In this document: in pieces, positions 25,247 to 34,436 of the stretch | How the letters are laid out: every line of letters starts with the position of its first letter | How positions within the stretch are numbered: the first letter of the stretch is position 1 | Notes under the pieces: model-generated | Databases searched by the model: none | What the model saw: only the letters and a program-made list of their open reading frames with translations | What the model was told of the DNA's origin: nothing | Origin: Marinagarivorans sp. | Lineage (GTDB): Bacteria > Pseudomonadota > Gammaproteobacteria > Pseudomonadales > Cellvibrionaceae | Assembly (NCBI GenBank): GCA_028281865.1 | Contig: JANQJB010000116.1 | Coordinates: 60,537 to 124,536 of the forward strand | Direction: 5' to 3' | DNA length: 64,000 nucleotides | Translations under genes and position numbers: made by a program

Positions 25247-26386
25247 ATGAGTAAATTAACTCGACGACAGCTATCGTTAGGGCTCGGTGGTTTTGCTGCA
25301 ACTGCGTCTTTGGGCGGTGGAGTTCTCGGTGATGGTCTGGTACATGCGAAAACGAATGATAAATCTGCGGCTGACAAAAACACGACAAATAAAAAGTTGG
25401 GCGTCGCTCTTTTAGGCTTAGGAAATTATTCCGAATGGCAGCTTGCGCCGGCACTGCAGTTTACCCAGCACTGCGAGCTGCGCGGGATTGTAACCGGAAG
25501 CCCCGAAAAAATTCCCAAGTGGCAGAAACGCTACAATATTCCCGATCGCAATGTTTATAACTACGGTAATTTAAAGGATATTGCTAATAACGACGATATT
25601 GATATTGTTTATGTTGTAACGCCCACCGGTTTACACATGAAGTACTCTTTAGTTGCCGCAGATGCGGGCAAACATGTCTGGTGTGAAAAACCTATGGCAA
25701 TGACCGTGGAGCAATGTCAAAAAATAATTTATGCCTGCCGGCAAAATAAAGTTTATTTAAGCATCGGTTATCGCATGCAACACGAGCCAAATACGCAGAC
25801 GGTGATATCTTTCGTCGAGTCTAAACCCTACGGTAATATAATTCATGTCACTGCAGAAGCAGGTTATGCCGGGTGGACTCCTCCTAAAGGCGACTGGCGC
25901 TTAAGCCGTGCATTGGGTGGTGGTGCACTATACGATATGGGCGTTTATTGTATTAATGCCGCTCGTTACTCCACGAGAATGGAGCCCGTGTCGGTGCTAG
26001 CGCGCCATGAAGTTGAACGCAAGGAGGTTTTTACCGAGGTCGACGAAACGACTTATTTTTCGCTCGAATTTAGTAATGGAGTTGAGGCGAAATGCGTGAC
26101 CAGTGTAGGTAAGCGTCTCGGTCTTTTGCATGTTCAGTGTGAAAAAGGTTGGTATAAACTTGCTCCGATGCAAACTTATAACGGCGTAAAAGGAGAGACA
26201 AGTACTGGGGTAAAAATTGATAGGCCGATAAAAAATCAACAAGCTCAGCAAATGGATAACGACGCTCTTGCAATACTTAACAAATCTAAGGTTATTGTAC
26301 CCGGCGAGGAAGGTTTAAAAGATATTCGTATTGTGCAAGCCGCATTGGCCTCCGCGAAAACAGGTAAGAATATCAGTATCGTTTAA
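25247..26386 (+). CDS. Tat-exported Gfo/Idh/MocA-family oxidoreductase
   Basis: The 379-residue product starts with a twin-arginine signal (TRRQLSLGLGG, Arg6-Arg7) and a hydrophobic segment, with likely cleavage after VHA. The mature protein has a Rossmann motif (GVALLGLGNY), the substrate/cofactor signature CEKPMA, and a Gfo/Idh C-terminal domain containing GDWRLSRALGGGALYDMGVY. This resembles Zymomonas glucose-fructose oxidoreductase, which is folded with NADP and then exported by Tat. The substrate is probably a sugar, not determined here. I use the ATG at 25247 because GGGGAGG lies 7 bases before it; the frame opens earlier at a TTG. Its stop overlaps the rdgB stop on the other strand. 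Confidence 0.9.
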   Translation: MSKLTRRQLSLGLGGFAATASLGGGVLGDGLVHAKTNDKSAADKNTTNKKLGVALLGLGNYSEWQLAPALQFTQHCELRGIVTGSPEKIPKWQKRYNIPDRNVYNYGNLKDIANNDDIDIVYVVTPTGLHMKYSLVAADAGKHVWCEKPMAMTVEQCQKIIYACRQNKVYLSIGYRMQHEPNTQTVISFVESKPYGNIIHVTAEAGYAGWTPPKGDWRLSRALGGGALYDMGVYCINAARYSTRMEPVSVLARHEVERKEVFTEVDETTYFSLEFSNGVEAKCVTSVGKRLGLLHVQCEKGWYKLAPMQTYNGVKGETSTGVKIDRPIKNQQAQQMDNDALAILNKSKVIVPGEEGLKDIRIVQAALASAKTGKNISIV

Positions 26387-26985
26387 TGAGATTGTAAATT
26401 TTTTAATTCTTCAATTAGCTCGATCATAGCTTTAGCGCGGTGACTTATGCTGTTTTTCTCGTCTTTATCCAGCTGGGCCGCAGTGCATTTTTTTTCTTCT
26501 ACCCAGAATAATGGGTCATAGCCAAAACCGTTTTCACCTATTTCCTCATGCAGGATACGGCCTTCCCAACTGCCGTGGCAAATAATGGGTGTTGGGTCCA
26601 GCGCGTGCTGCATAAAAACAAGAATACACTGATAGCGCGCGGTACGCTCGGAAGCGGGGGTATTTGCAAGTCTTTCAAGCAAGAGCGCGTTGTTATCTTC
26701 ATCGCTAGCATTTTCCCCGGCAAATCGTGCGCTATAAATACCCGGTTCGCCGTTGAGTGCGTCGACCTCGATACCAGAGTCGTCTGCTATTGCTGGTAAC
26801 TTTGTGATATCGCATGCATGGCGTGCTTTGATAAGTGCATTTTCAACAAAGGTGAGGCCCGTTTCATCTGCGCTGCTTACATTAAATTCCGATTGTGCAC
26901 AAACGTCGAATTTATGGGGTAGCAAAAGCTGTTTGAATTCGCGTAGTTTTCCAGGGTTAGCACTCGCTAGTACTATTTTTTGCAT
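26383..26985 (-). CDS. rdgB: RdgB/HAM1, dITP/XTP pyrophosphatase
   Basis: The 200-residue product matches E. coli RdgB (197). It hydrolyses non-canonical purine nucleoside triphosphates such as dITP and XTP and so keeps them out of DNA. Motifs include MQKIVLASANPGKLREF, ADDSGIEVDALNGEPGIYSARFAG and GFGYDPLFW. A TTG five codons upstream is open, but the ATG at 26985, which lies 4 bases after the stop of the DUF4426 gene, gives the family start. The order rdgB-DUF4426-metW-metX is the Pseudomonas arrangement. Confidence 0.95.
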   Translation of the reverse strand: MQKIVLASANPGKLREFKQLLLPHKFDVCAQSEFNVSSADETGLTFVENALIKARHACDITKLPAIADDSGIEVDALNGEPGIYSARFAGENASDEDNNALLLERLANTPASERTARYQCILVFMQHALDPTPIICHGSWEGRILHEEIGENGFGYDPLFWVEEKKCTAAQLDKDEKNSISHRAKAMIELIEELKNLQSH

Positions 26986-26989
26986 AGGG

Positions 26990-27448
26990 TTACTTTTCAA
27001 TAAACAATTTGCGGGTGAATTTCAGTTGCTGCTTGCTGCCACCTTTTGCCTGAAATTCGATATCAAAATGAAAGACCTCGCGGTTAATCGAACGTAAATC
27101 AGCAATATAGTAGACAGCGTCTTTTTCAATAATTTCACGAAAATTTAGTTTCGTTTGCTGCTGCATAAGATTGCGAGCATAGCCGCTAATCGTGACCGGG
27201 ATTGTTTGATCTTCTGTCGTTTTTTTTACCGAGATATTAATAAGTGAACGATTTTTTGCGCGTGGAAGCTTGTAGATGCTAGCAGTTTTGGGTTGAATGA
27301 AGAGGCTATTAAACACGTTATAGTAAACGGTATATTCGCCTAACGTTGCCGACGTTTCTATTTCGTTCGCTTGAGCGTTGCAAACCAAAGGTACAGAGAT
27401 CAACCAGATGGCTAAAAAGTGATAAAACGTATGTGTTTTTTTATTCAT
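26990..27448 (-). CDS. DUF4426 exported protein
   Basis: The 152-residue product has a signal peptide (residues 1-27, cleavage near NAQA) and a beta-rich mature domain beginning ETSATLGEYTVYYNVFNS, the recognisable start of DUF4426. The family is conserved between metW and rdgB in pseudomonads and relatives; its function is unknown. It is packed 2 bases after metW and 4 bases before rdgB, so it is part of that leftward operon. Confidence 0.88.
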   Translation of the reverse strand: MNKKTHTFYHFLAIWLISVPLVCNAQANEIETSATLGEYTVYYNVFNSLFIQPKTASIYKLPRAKNRSLINISVKKTTEDQTIPVTISGYARNLMQQQTKLNFREIIEKDAVYYIADLRSINREVFHFDIEFQAKGGSKQQLKFTRKLFIEK

Positions 27449-27450
27449 AT

Positions 27451-28044
27451 TTACGAGCGTGTGATGCGATAAATGCCGGTTTCACCAAATAAATTAGGCT
27501 TCCATTTTTGCAAAATTTGGCTGGATGTATTTTCAGAAACTACAAGGTGGTCGACGATATTAAACTTCATCTCATTGCACAATTTTTCAAAATCTCGAAA
27601 AGTACAGAAATGAATATTTGGCGTATTGTACCACTGATAGGGTAAGCGCGTGGAAACGGGCATGCGCCCCTTAAATAATAGGTGTAAGCGCGCATTCCAA
27701 TGCCCAAAATTGGGAAAGGTTACTATCCCTTCTTTGCCGATACGTAGCATGTCTCGCAATACCTTGTCGGGGTAGTGCATTGTCTGTAGGGTATAAGACA
27801 TAATGACTGTATCGAAACTGTCGCTCTTAAAATTCTCTAAGCCCTTATCTAAATCTTGTTCGATGACATTAATGCCTTTTTCGATACAGGCTTGAATATA
27901 TTCTGCACTGATTTCTAAACCATAAGCATGGACTTGTTTGGAGTTGCTTAAATGTTTTAGCAAGCTCCCGTCTCCGCAACCTAAATCAAGCACGCGCGAG
28001 TTTTGAGCAATCCACTTGTCGATTGCGAGATGGTCAATGCGCAT
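27451..28044 (-). CDS. metW: MetW, methionine biosynthesis methyltransferase-like partner of MetX
   Basis: The 197-residue product has a class I SAM-binding motif (VLDLGCGDGSLL), followed by GLEIS, VIEQDLDKGL and VIMSYTLQTMHYPD, all characteristic of MetW. MetW works with MetX in acylation of homoserine in many proteobacteria. Its ATG overlaps the metX TAA by one base, so translation is coupled. Confidence 0.95.
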   Translation of the reverse strand: MRIDHLAIDKWIAQNSRVLDLGCGDGSLLKHLSNSKQVHAYGLEISAEYIQACIEKGINVIEQDLDKGLENFKSDSFDTVIMSYTLQTMHYPDKVLRDMLRIGKEGIVTFPNFGHWNARLHLLFKGRMPVSTRLPYQWYNTPNIHFCTFRDFEKLCNEMKFNIVDHLVVSENTSSQILQKWKPNLFGETGIYRITRS

Positions 28045-29189
28045 TAGGTTTCAATTCCTTTTAAGTAGTGGCGAAAAATATTGTCGTAGCGGTCTTGCCC
28101 TTTAACTAAAAATGCGTCGTGACCATAGGTCGACTCAATTTCCGCGTAACTGACATCGCGCTCGGCGTGTATCAAGGCATTGACGATTTCGCGTGAGCGC
28201 TCTGGAGAAAAGCGCCAATCTGAAGTGAAAGAAATGACCAAAAATTTACATTGCGCTTTTTTAAAAGCGCCAACGGCATCGTTATTGTATTCGCGAGCTA
28301 AGTCGAAATAATCTAATGCGCGCGTCATTAATATATAAGTATTTGCATCAAATGACGCGGAAAACTTTCGGCCTTGGTAACGCAAATAACTCTCAATTTG
28401 AAATTCGACAGTTTCCTCAGTACCGAGGGCAAAACTACCCGACTGTAAATCGCGGCCGAATTTCTTCCCCATGCCGTCGTCAGACAAATAGGTGATATGG
28501 CCGATCATACGCGCAACCGATAAGCCTTTCTCCGGGAGAACGTTTTGTTCGATATAGTTTCCCTCGGCAAAATTTGGGTCAGACATAATCGCTTGACGCG
28601 CTGTTTCGTTAAACGCGATATTTTGTGCCGTAAGCCTCATTGACGAGGCGATGACAATGCAATAGCGCAAGCGCTCGGGGTATTCCAACGACCATCGCAT
28701 CGCTTGCATACCACCCAAGCTTCCGCCGATAACTGCTGCCCATTGTGCTATGCCGAGTTTGTCTGCGAGCTGCGCCTGCGAATGGACCCAGTCTCTGACT
28801 CTGAGTGAGGGGAATTCAGCCCCCCAGGCTTTACCGGTATTGGGGTTAATTGATTTTGGGCCCGTTGAGCCGTCGCACCCGCCTAGGTTATTTGGGCATA
28901 CGACAAAAAATTTATTCGTATCGATGGCTTTTCCTGGACCGATGTAGTTGTCCCACCAGCCTGGTTTGTGGTCATCCATACTGTGGTATCCCGCCGCATG
29001 ATGATTGCCCGATAGCGCGTGGCAAATTAGCACGGCATTGGACTTTGCCTGATTGAGCACTCCGTACGTTTCGTAAACGATTTGGTATTCAGGCAATACG
29101 CGGTTATTGGCGAGCGTAAACGATTCTGGAAAATATGCCGTTTGCGGTTCGACGATACCAACGCTGTCTGATGGTAGGGTTTCAGGCAT
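28044..29189 (-). CDS. metX: Homoserine O-acyltransferase MetX
   Basis: The 381-residue product is an alpha/beta hydrolase-fold acyltransferase. It has nucleophile Ser in [12 protein letters not shown] and the conserved [22 protein letters not shown] and a C-terminal His (GHDAFL) of the catalytic triad. It acylates homoserine as the first committed step to methionine. Proteobacterial MetX next to metW often uses succinyl-CoA, so homoserine O-succinyltransferase is likely, but the donor cannot be settled by eye. It heads the leftward metX-metW-DUF4426-rdgB group, 39 bases after yggT. Confidence 0.95.
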   Translation of the reverse strand: MPETLPSDSVGIVEPQTAYFPESFTLANNRVLPEYQIVYETYGVLNQAKSNAVLICHALSGNHHAAGYHSMDDHKPGWWDNYIGPGKAIDTNKFFVVCPNNLGGCDGSTGPKSINPNTGKAWGAEFPSLRVRDWVHSQAQLADKLGIAQWAAVIGGSLGGMQAMRWSLEYPERLRYCIVIASSMRLTAQNIAFNETARQAIMSDPNFAEGNYIEQNVLPEKGLSVARMIGHITYLSDDGMGKKFGRDLQSGSFALGTEETVEFQIESYLRYQGRKFSASFDANTYILMTRALDYFDLAREYNNDAVGAFKKAQCKFLVISFTSDWRFSPERSREIVNALIHAERDVSYAEIESTYGHDAFLVKGQDRYDNIFRHYLKGIET

Positions 29190-29228
29190 AGGTATTTAAT
29201 GCAGGAATGATGAATTTATTGATTGCCG

Positions 29229-29822
29229 TTACAGAAACCAGCCCAGCATAAAATGCAGCGGTGCTCGCACACCATTGGCGATTCCGACTAGCACCATTTG
29301 TATTACGACCAAACCTATAGAAGCGAATAGGACCGAAAAATCCATTCCTCCTGCAGGTGGAATAAAACGTCGAATTGGCTTTAACAGAGGTTCATTCATT
29401 TGCCGGATAAGCATTAATATCGGGTTAGCGCTGTAAGGAGCGATGAAGCTCGCAATGGCCATGATGATCAGTGAGATCAAATAAATAGTAATCATAAACA
29501 GCGCATTGCCAATAAATGACCAGGCGATAATCAGCAAACTGAGAGCAATCTGACCTGAGCCAACAAAAATTAATAACTCCAGCACGAGCGCGTGGAAAAC
29601 CAGAGCTAGCACAATTGCAGCGAAATCAATCCCCCAGAGTCCGGGGATAATACGCCTAAACGGTATTAGTAAAGGGTTAGTGAGTTTGACGATGACTTGA
29701 GACATAGGGTTATAAAAATCGGCGCGTGCGAGTTGTAGCATAAAGCGCAATAAAATCGCCAATAGGTAAAGCGTGCCTAAGGTATCAATAAGGAAACTGG
29801 CAATTTGAATAAGCGTTTGCAT
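29229..29822 (-). CDS. yggT: YggT family membrane protein
   Basis: The 197-residue product contains two YGGT repeats. Each has a transmembrane pair and the motif FYNPMSQVIVKLTNPLLIPFRRIIP (first copy, quoted up to IIP in part) or an equivalent NEPLLKPIRRFIPP (second copy). It is an inner-membrane protein of uncertain function linked to osmotic or cell-envelope processes. It lies 36 bases after proC in the yggS-proC-yggT order common in gammaproteobacteria. Confidence 0.93.
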   Translation of the reverse strand: MQTLIQIASFLIDTLGTLYLLAILLRFMLQLARADFYNPMSQVIVKLTNPLLIPFRRIIPGLWGIDFAAIVLALVFHALVLELLIFVGSGQIALSLLIIAWSFIGNALFMITIYLISLIIMAIASFIAPYSANPILMLIRQMNEPLLKPIRRFIPPAGGMDFSVLFASIGLVVIQMVLVGIANGVRAPLHFMLGWFL

Positions 29823-29858
29823 AAGCGTGATGATCTTTTCGTTTTTGCTAGAGGAGCC

Positions 29859-30674
29859 CTAGCTGTTATTGTCTGCCAATTCCCGAGATTTTTGGGCACA
29901 GGCCTGCATCGCATATGCAATGATACGTTTAAGATCATTTTCTTCAAAGGCTTGGATGGCTTTTTCTGTTGTCCCTCCGGGCGAGGTAACCTTGCGGCGT
30001 AGTTCAGCCAGTGAGTCTTGGCTCTGTTCTGCCAATGTAGCCGCCCCTTTTGCTGTCTGAATCGCAAGCTGAGAAGATGTTTTTTCGTCAAGCCCCAGTT
30101 TTATTCCGGCTTCGACCATGCCTTCTAGAAATAAAAAGAAATACGCTGGACCACTACCCGACAATGCGGTGATGCTATCGATAAGTGCTTCGTCTCTGAC
30201 CCAGGATACTATACCCACCGAACTTAGAATCTCCTCCGCCCGAGCTTGTTGGGAATGACTAATTGTTGCTTCGGAATAAAGTCCACTCGCGCCGAGTTGG
30301 ACTAGTGCGGGCGTGTTGGGCATGCAGCGCACAACAACGGCATTGCCGCCCAACCAGGTTTGTAGCATTGAGCATTTGATGCCCGCAGCAATAGAAATTA
30401 CCAGCGTTTCAGGACGAATATCGCTGGCCAATTCGATACAAACTTGCTTCATAATCTGTGGTTTGACGGCGAGAACAAGTGTATTGGATTCCCTTGCAAC
30501 TGCGTTGTTGCCGGCGACGCTTTGGACGCCAAACTGTTTAATGAGTCGGTTAACATTGTCGGTATTGGGGTCGCTCACAACAATGTTATTACCCGCCGCC
30601 GTGCCACGCGCAACCATGCCCCCAATGATTGCGCTGGCCATATTGCCGGCACCGATAAATCCGATTTTGTCCAC
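29859..30674 (-). CDS. proC: Pyrroline-5-carboxylate reductase
   Basis: The 271-residue product has normal ProC length. The N-terminal NAD(P) motif is GFIGAGNMASAIIGGM, and VLAVKPQ and VVRCMPNTPA follow. The C-terminal dimerisation domain includes ALSGSGPAYFF and the final VTSPGGTTEKAI. It reduces pyrroline-5-carboxylate to proline with NAD(P)H in the cytoplasm. It sits between the SYLF protein and yggT on the minus strand. Confidence 0.96.
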   Translation of the reverse strand: MDKIGFIGAGNMASAIIGGMVARGTAAGNNIVVSDPNTDNVNRLIKQFGVQSVAGNNAVARESNTLVLAVKPQIMKQVCIELASDIRPETLVISIAAGIKCSMLQTWLGGNAVVVRCMPNTPALVQLGASGLYSEATISHSQQARAEEILSSVGIVSWVRDEALIDSITALSGSGPAYFFLFLEGMVEAGIKLGLDEKTSSQLAIQTAKGAATLAEQSQDSLAELRRKVTSPGGTTEKAIQAFEENDLKRIIAYAMQACAQKSRELADNNS

Positions 30675-30699
30675 GTTTACGGCCCCACTGCGAAACGAG

Positions 30700-31263
30700 C
30701 TAGTTTAACTCTTTGTCTTTCCAAAATTTAGTGCCTTTGATTGTTGCCTGTAGAGCAAGGCCACTCTCTGTTAGCTGATAGATCGTGATTCCATTGATAA
30801 CAGTTTCCCCGCCAGCGGCAGCGCCTTTTGTAGAGGCTTTAATCGCGGCGTCGGCCTGAGCGCCGAACACCCAGCCTTCGCTAATAAAGCGGTTCATCGA
30901 TTCGTTGGAGTCAAAAACCATTACAAGTCGGTAGTCCTTTACTCCTGCGCCGAGACCGAGGCCTATCTCGCCCATTTTCATATAGGTTTTACTGCCGGTA
31001 GTATTATTTTTGACAATGCCATGGCCGCCGCCAAAGCTCGCAAAAATGACATTGATATTGGCGTTGCTAAATACGGCATAACCTGGGGCTCCAGTTATTT
31101 GCGAGCGAACATGAGGTTTTATTTCGAGTAGCTTTGCCAAGGTGTCGTCAGTGGACTTGTTGATTGCTTGACGCTTAGCCTGAGGCGTAGCACCGTTGGT
31201 TGCGCAGCCTACACCGAAGCAGGCGGTCGTGAATACAATAAAAAAAACGCGTAGTAGGTACAT
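30700..31263 (-). CDS. SYLF/YSC84-domain exported protein
   Basis: The 187-residue product has an N-terminal export signal ending in GVGC, a weak lipobox, so it may be a lipoprotein. The SYLF/YSC84 lipid-binding domain covers most of the rest, with GAPGYAVFSN, GGGHGIVKN, GLGAGVKDYRLVMVF and the C-terminal YQLTESGLALQATIKGTKFWKD. The domain binds phospholipids or phosphoinositides in eukaryotes; its bacterial role is unclear. It is inserted between yggS and proC, which are adjacent in many relatives. Confidence 0.87.
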   Translation of the reverse strand: MYLLRVFFIVFTTACFGVGCATNGATPQAKRQAINKSTDDTLAKLLEIKPHVRSQITGAPGYAVFSNANINVIFASFGGGHGIVKNNTTGSKTYMKMGEIGLGLGAGVKDYRLVMVFDSNESMNRFISEGWVFGAQADAAIKASTKGAAAGGETVINGITIYQLTESGLALQATIKGTKFWKDKELN

Positions 31264-31357
31264 AACTCTTCTCCCAATGGTTTGCGCCGATTATAGCCCG
31301 AGTAACAGTTTGATTGACTGTCCTGCGAAGGCTTTTTCATATTCGGGTAAAGTTCTT

Positions 31358-32035
31358 TCATTTTTTCCTGGCGCCGAAAATTGCAGTGCCGACACGCACG
31401 ATGGTTGAGCCGCATTGTATAGCTTCGCCCAGATCGGCACTCATGCCCATCGACAGTGTATCCAACTCGAGGTTGTAGGTTTTATTGATGTTGTTCAGAA
31501 TTTCTTTGGTTTGTTTAAAGGCTGGGGTAGAGTTTTCGGGTGAGGGAATGACCATTAAACCGCGTAACCTTAGGCGTGTTAACTTGGCAACCGCCTCAGC
31601 TAGTGCCTCAATTTCGCTGATTTTGCATCCCGATTTGCTCGCTTCGTTATCGATATTGACTTGCAGGCAGATGTTGAGTGGGTTGAGGTTTTCGGGGCGG
31701 TGGCGGTTTAATGACTCAGCTACTTTTAGGCGATCTACGCAGTGGACCCAATCCCACGCGCGTGCAAGTGTTTTGGCCTTGTTTGATTGGATGGAGCCGA
31801 TAAAATGCCACGACAGATCCAAGTCGCTGAGTTGCTGGCGCTTTTGTTCAGCTTCCTGCAAGTAGTTTTCGCCAAAATCGCGTTGCCCTGCGGCGTACGC
31901 ATCGCGAATTGCTAATTCTCCTTGTGTTTTACTGACGGCCAAAAGTGTGATGTCGCTTGTACTTCGCCCAGCTTTTTGCGCCGCTGCTTGAATGCGCTTC
32001 CTCACCTGCGTTAGGTTGTCCGAAATTTTCATCAT
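31358..32035 (-). CDS. yggS: YggS, PLP homeostasis protein
   Basis: The 225-residue product is a single alanine-racemase-like barrel. It binds pyridoxal phosphate through Lys in LLAVSKTQ and has FGENYLQEAEQK, WHFIGSIQSNKAK and the C-terminal SMGMSADLGEAIQCGSTIVRVGTAIFG motif family (quoted in part). It controls the free PLP pool and amino-acid balance. It is divergent from pilT, as in Pseudomonas. Confidence 0.95.
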   Translation of the reverse strand: MMKISDNLTQVRKRIQAAAQKAGRSTSDITLLAVSKTQGELAIRDAYAAGQRDFGENYLQEAEQKRQQLSDLDLSWHFIGSIQSNKAKTLARAWDWVHCVDRLKVAESLNRHRPENLNPLNICLQVNIDNEASKSGCKISEIEALAEAVAKLTRLRLRGLMVIPSPENSTPAFKQTKEILNNINKTYNLELDTLSMGMSADLGEAIQCGSTIVRVGTAIFGARKK

Positions 32036-32150
32036 AGGGCTGTAACGGGCATTAGGATTAAAATTCGAATAATGTTAGGGTGTTAACCCTTTATTTTGCT
32101 TGATTTTCTAATAATATTAACGAGAAACAGATTGAAATAGGTGATTACAG

Positions 32151-33185
32151 ATGGATATCACAGAGCTTCTCGCGTTTTCTGCGAAACAGGGTGCGTCAGA
32201 TTTACACTTGTCAGCGGGTTTACCTCCGATGATACGTGTCGATGGTGACGTACGCCGGATTAATTTGCCACCGATGGACCACAAGCAGGTTCACAGTTTG
32301 ATCTATGAGATCATGAACGACAAGCAGCGCAAAGATTATGAGGAGTTTCTGGAAACAGATTTTTCATTTGAGGTACCTGGAGTTGCTCGCTTTAGGGTTA
32401 ACGCTTTTAACCAAAACCGAGGTGCCGGTGCCGTATTTAGAACGATTCCATCAAAAGTATTAACGATGGAGGATTTGGGGCTGGGTCAGGTTTTCCGCGA
32501 TATTGCATCGGCACCGCGCGGGTTAGTCCTAGTCACCGGGCCGACGGGCTCCGGTAAATCTACTACACTTGCCGCACTTATCGACTTTATCAACGACAGC
32601 AAATACGAACATATTTTAACCATCGAAGACCCGATCGAATTTGTGCACGAGAGTAAAAAATGCTTGATTAATCAACGCGAGGTGCATCGTGACACACACG
32701 GCTTTGCGGAGGCATTGCGCTCAGCTCTGCGGGAGGATCCCGACATTATTTTGGTCGGTGAGATGCGCGACCTTGAGACTATACGATTAGCATTGACTGC
32801 CGCGGAGACGGGTCACTTGGTATTTGGTACTTTACACACGACCTCGGCTGCTAAGACGATCGACCGTGTGGTTGACGTATTTCCGGCTGCTGAAAAAGCG
32901 ATGGTTCGTTCGATGCTGTCCGAGTCATTGCAAGCCGTTATATCACAGACTTTGATGAAGCGGGTTGGCGGAGGCCGTGTCGCTGCGCATGAGATCATGC
33001 GTGGTACACCAGCGATTCGTAACCTTATTCGCGAGGATAAAGTTGCTCAGATGTATTCGGCAATTCAAACCGGTGCCTCTGTGGGTATGCAGACAATGGA
33101 CCAGTGTCTTGCCGACTTGCTGGAAAAACGCATAATTTCACGTGACTCTGCGCGCGAAAAAGCTAAGATTCCTGAGAATTTTTAG
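32151..33185 (+). CDS. pilT: PilT, type IV pilus retraction ATPase
   Basis: The 344-residue product is the hexameric ATPase that depolymerises type IV pili during twitching. It starts MDITELLAFSAKQGASDLHLSAG. Walker A is GPTGSGKST, the Asp box is followed by Walker B DPDIILVGEMRD, and the His box contains GTLHTTSA. The C terminus keeps the retraction-associated AIRNLIRE segment. AGGTGA is 6 bases before the ATG. pilU follows after 52 bases. Confidence 0.97.
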   Translation: MDITELLAFSAKQGASDLHLSAGLPPMIRVDGDVRRINLPPMDHKQVHSLIYEIMNDKQRKDYEEFLETDFSFEVPGVARFRVNAFNQNRGAGAVFRTIPSKVLTMEDLGLGQVFRDIASAPRGLVLVTGPTGSGKSTTLAALIDFINDSKYEHILTIEDPIEFVHESKKCLINQREVHRDTHGFAEALRSALREDPDIILVGEMRDLETIRLALTAAETGHLVFGTLHTTSAAKTIDRVVDVFPAAEKAMVRSMLSESLQAVISQTLMKRVGGGRVAAHEIMRGTPAIRNLIREDKVAQMYSAIQTGASVGMQTMDQCLADLLEKRIISRDSAREKAKIPENF

Positions 33186-33237
33186 GCTTTAATTTATAAA
33201 TACAATCCACTTGATTACTTAATTAAGAGATACTGGA

Positions 33238-34380
33238 ATGGATATTGATCGTTTATTATCGTTGATGGTCGAAAAAGGCGCTTCCGACCTTTTTATCACT
33301 GCTGGTGTGCCGCCTTCAGTAAAGCTGCACGGTAAAATCCAGCCGGTTACAACTACACCGTTATCGCCTGAAAAAGCGCGCGAGACAGTGCTTAGCACTA
33401 TGAACGAAAAGCAGCGGGCGGAGTTTGTCGAGAACAAAGAACTCAACTTCGCCATTAGTGCGCGTGGTGTCGGCCGGTTTCGCGCAAGTGCTTTTTATCA
33501 GCGTAATCTTGTCGGGATGGTGCTGCGCCGGATCGAAACCAAAATTCCAAAGATTGACGATTTGGGCTTGCCTGAAATTATTAAAGATTTGGCCATGACC
33601 AAGCGCGGGCTGGTGATCTTCGCCGGTGCGACAGGAACCGGTAAGTCAACGTCATTGGCGTCGATGATCGGCCATCGTAACCGCAACTCCAAGGGCCATA
33701 TCATTTCCGTTGAAGACCCGATTGAATTTGTCCATCAGCACCAAGGCTGCGTGATCACTCAGCGTGAGGTGGGAATTGACACTGAATCGTTTGAAATGGC
33801 TTTGAAAAATACGTTGCGGCAAGCGCCCGACGTTATTTTGATTGGCGAGGTACGTTCGCGCGAGACGATGGAACATGCAATTGCCTTCGCCGAAACAGGT
33901 CATTTGTGTTTGTGTACGTTACACGCCAACAACGCGAACCAAACACTCGACCGTATTATTCACTTTTTTCCCGCGGATCGTCATTCGCAGTTATGGATGG
34001 ATTTGTCGCTCAACCTGCGCGCTATCGTTGCTCAGCAGTTAATCCCTACGCCTGATGGAAATGGCCGTCGCGCTTGTCTGGAAGTCTTGTTGAACTCGCC
34101 ACTTGCTTCGGACTTAATTCGTAAGGGCGAAGTCCACGAGTTAAAAGAGCTGATGAAAAAGTCGACAGAGCTCGGTATGCAGACATTCGACCAAGCGCTC
34201 TACGATCTCTACGATTCAGGCGAAATTACCTATGAAGATGCGCTTTCGCACGCAGATTCTCCGAATGACTTGCGCTTGTTAATTAAGTTGGGTTCGGAGA
34301 CAGATGCCGAATACCTATCACGTGCTGCGGATGATTTGTCTATTCAGGAAGACGAAAGCAAACGGTCACGTAAATACTAA
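33238..34380 (+). CDS. pilU: PilU, PilT-dependent pilus retraction ATPase
   Basis: The 380-residue product is a PilT paralogue with Walker A GATGTGKST, Walker B DVILIGEVRS and CTLHANNANQTLDRI. The longer C-terminal tail (SETDAEYLSRAADDLSIQEDE region) is typical of PilU. It acts together with PilT to retract pili under load. It is in the same operon as pilT; in Pseudomonas pyrimidine genes stand between pilU and ruvX, but here ruvX is directly next, convergent, 56 bases away. Confidence 0.96.
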   Translation: MDIDRLLSLMVEKGASDLFITAGVPPSVKLHGKIQPVTTTPLSPEKARETVLSTMNEKQRAEFVENKELNFAISARGVGRFRASAFYQRNLVGMVLRRIETKIPKIDDLGLPEIIKDLAMTKRGLVIFAGATGTGKSTSLASMIGHRNRNSKGHIISVEDPIEFVHQHQGCVITQREVGIDTESFEMALKNTLRQAPDVILIGEVRSRETMEHAIAFAETGHLCLCTLHANNANQTLDRIIHFFPADRHSQLWMDLSLNLRAIVAQQLIPTPDGNGRRACLEVLLNSPLASDLIRKGEVHELKELMKKSTELGMQTFDQALYDLYDSGEITYEDALSHADSPNDLRLLIKLGSETDAEYLSRAADDLSIQEDESKRSRKY

Positions 34381-34436
34381 TTTGAATGGTTCATTGTCAA
34401 TGCTGGTAGGCAGACACTCGGAGATTTTTTCGCTGC

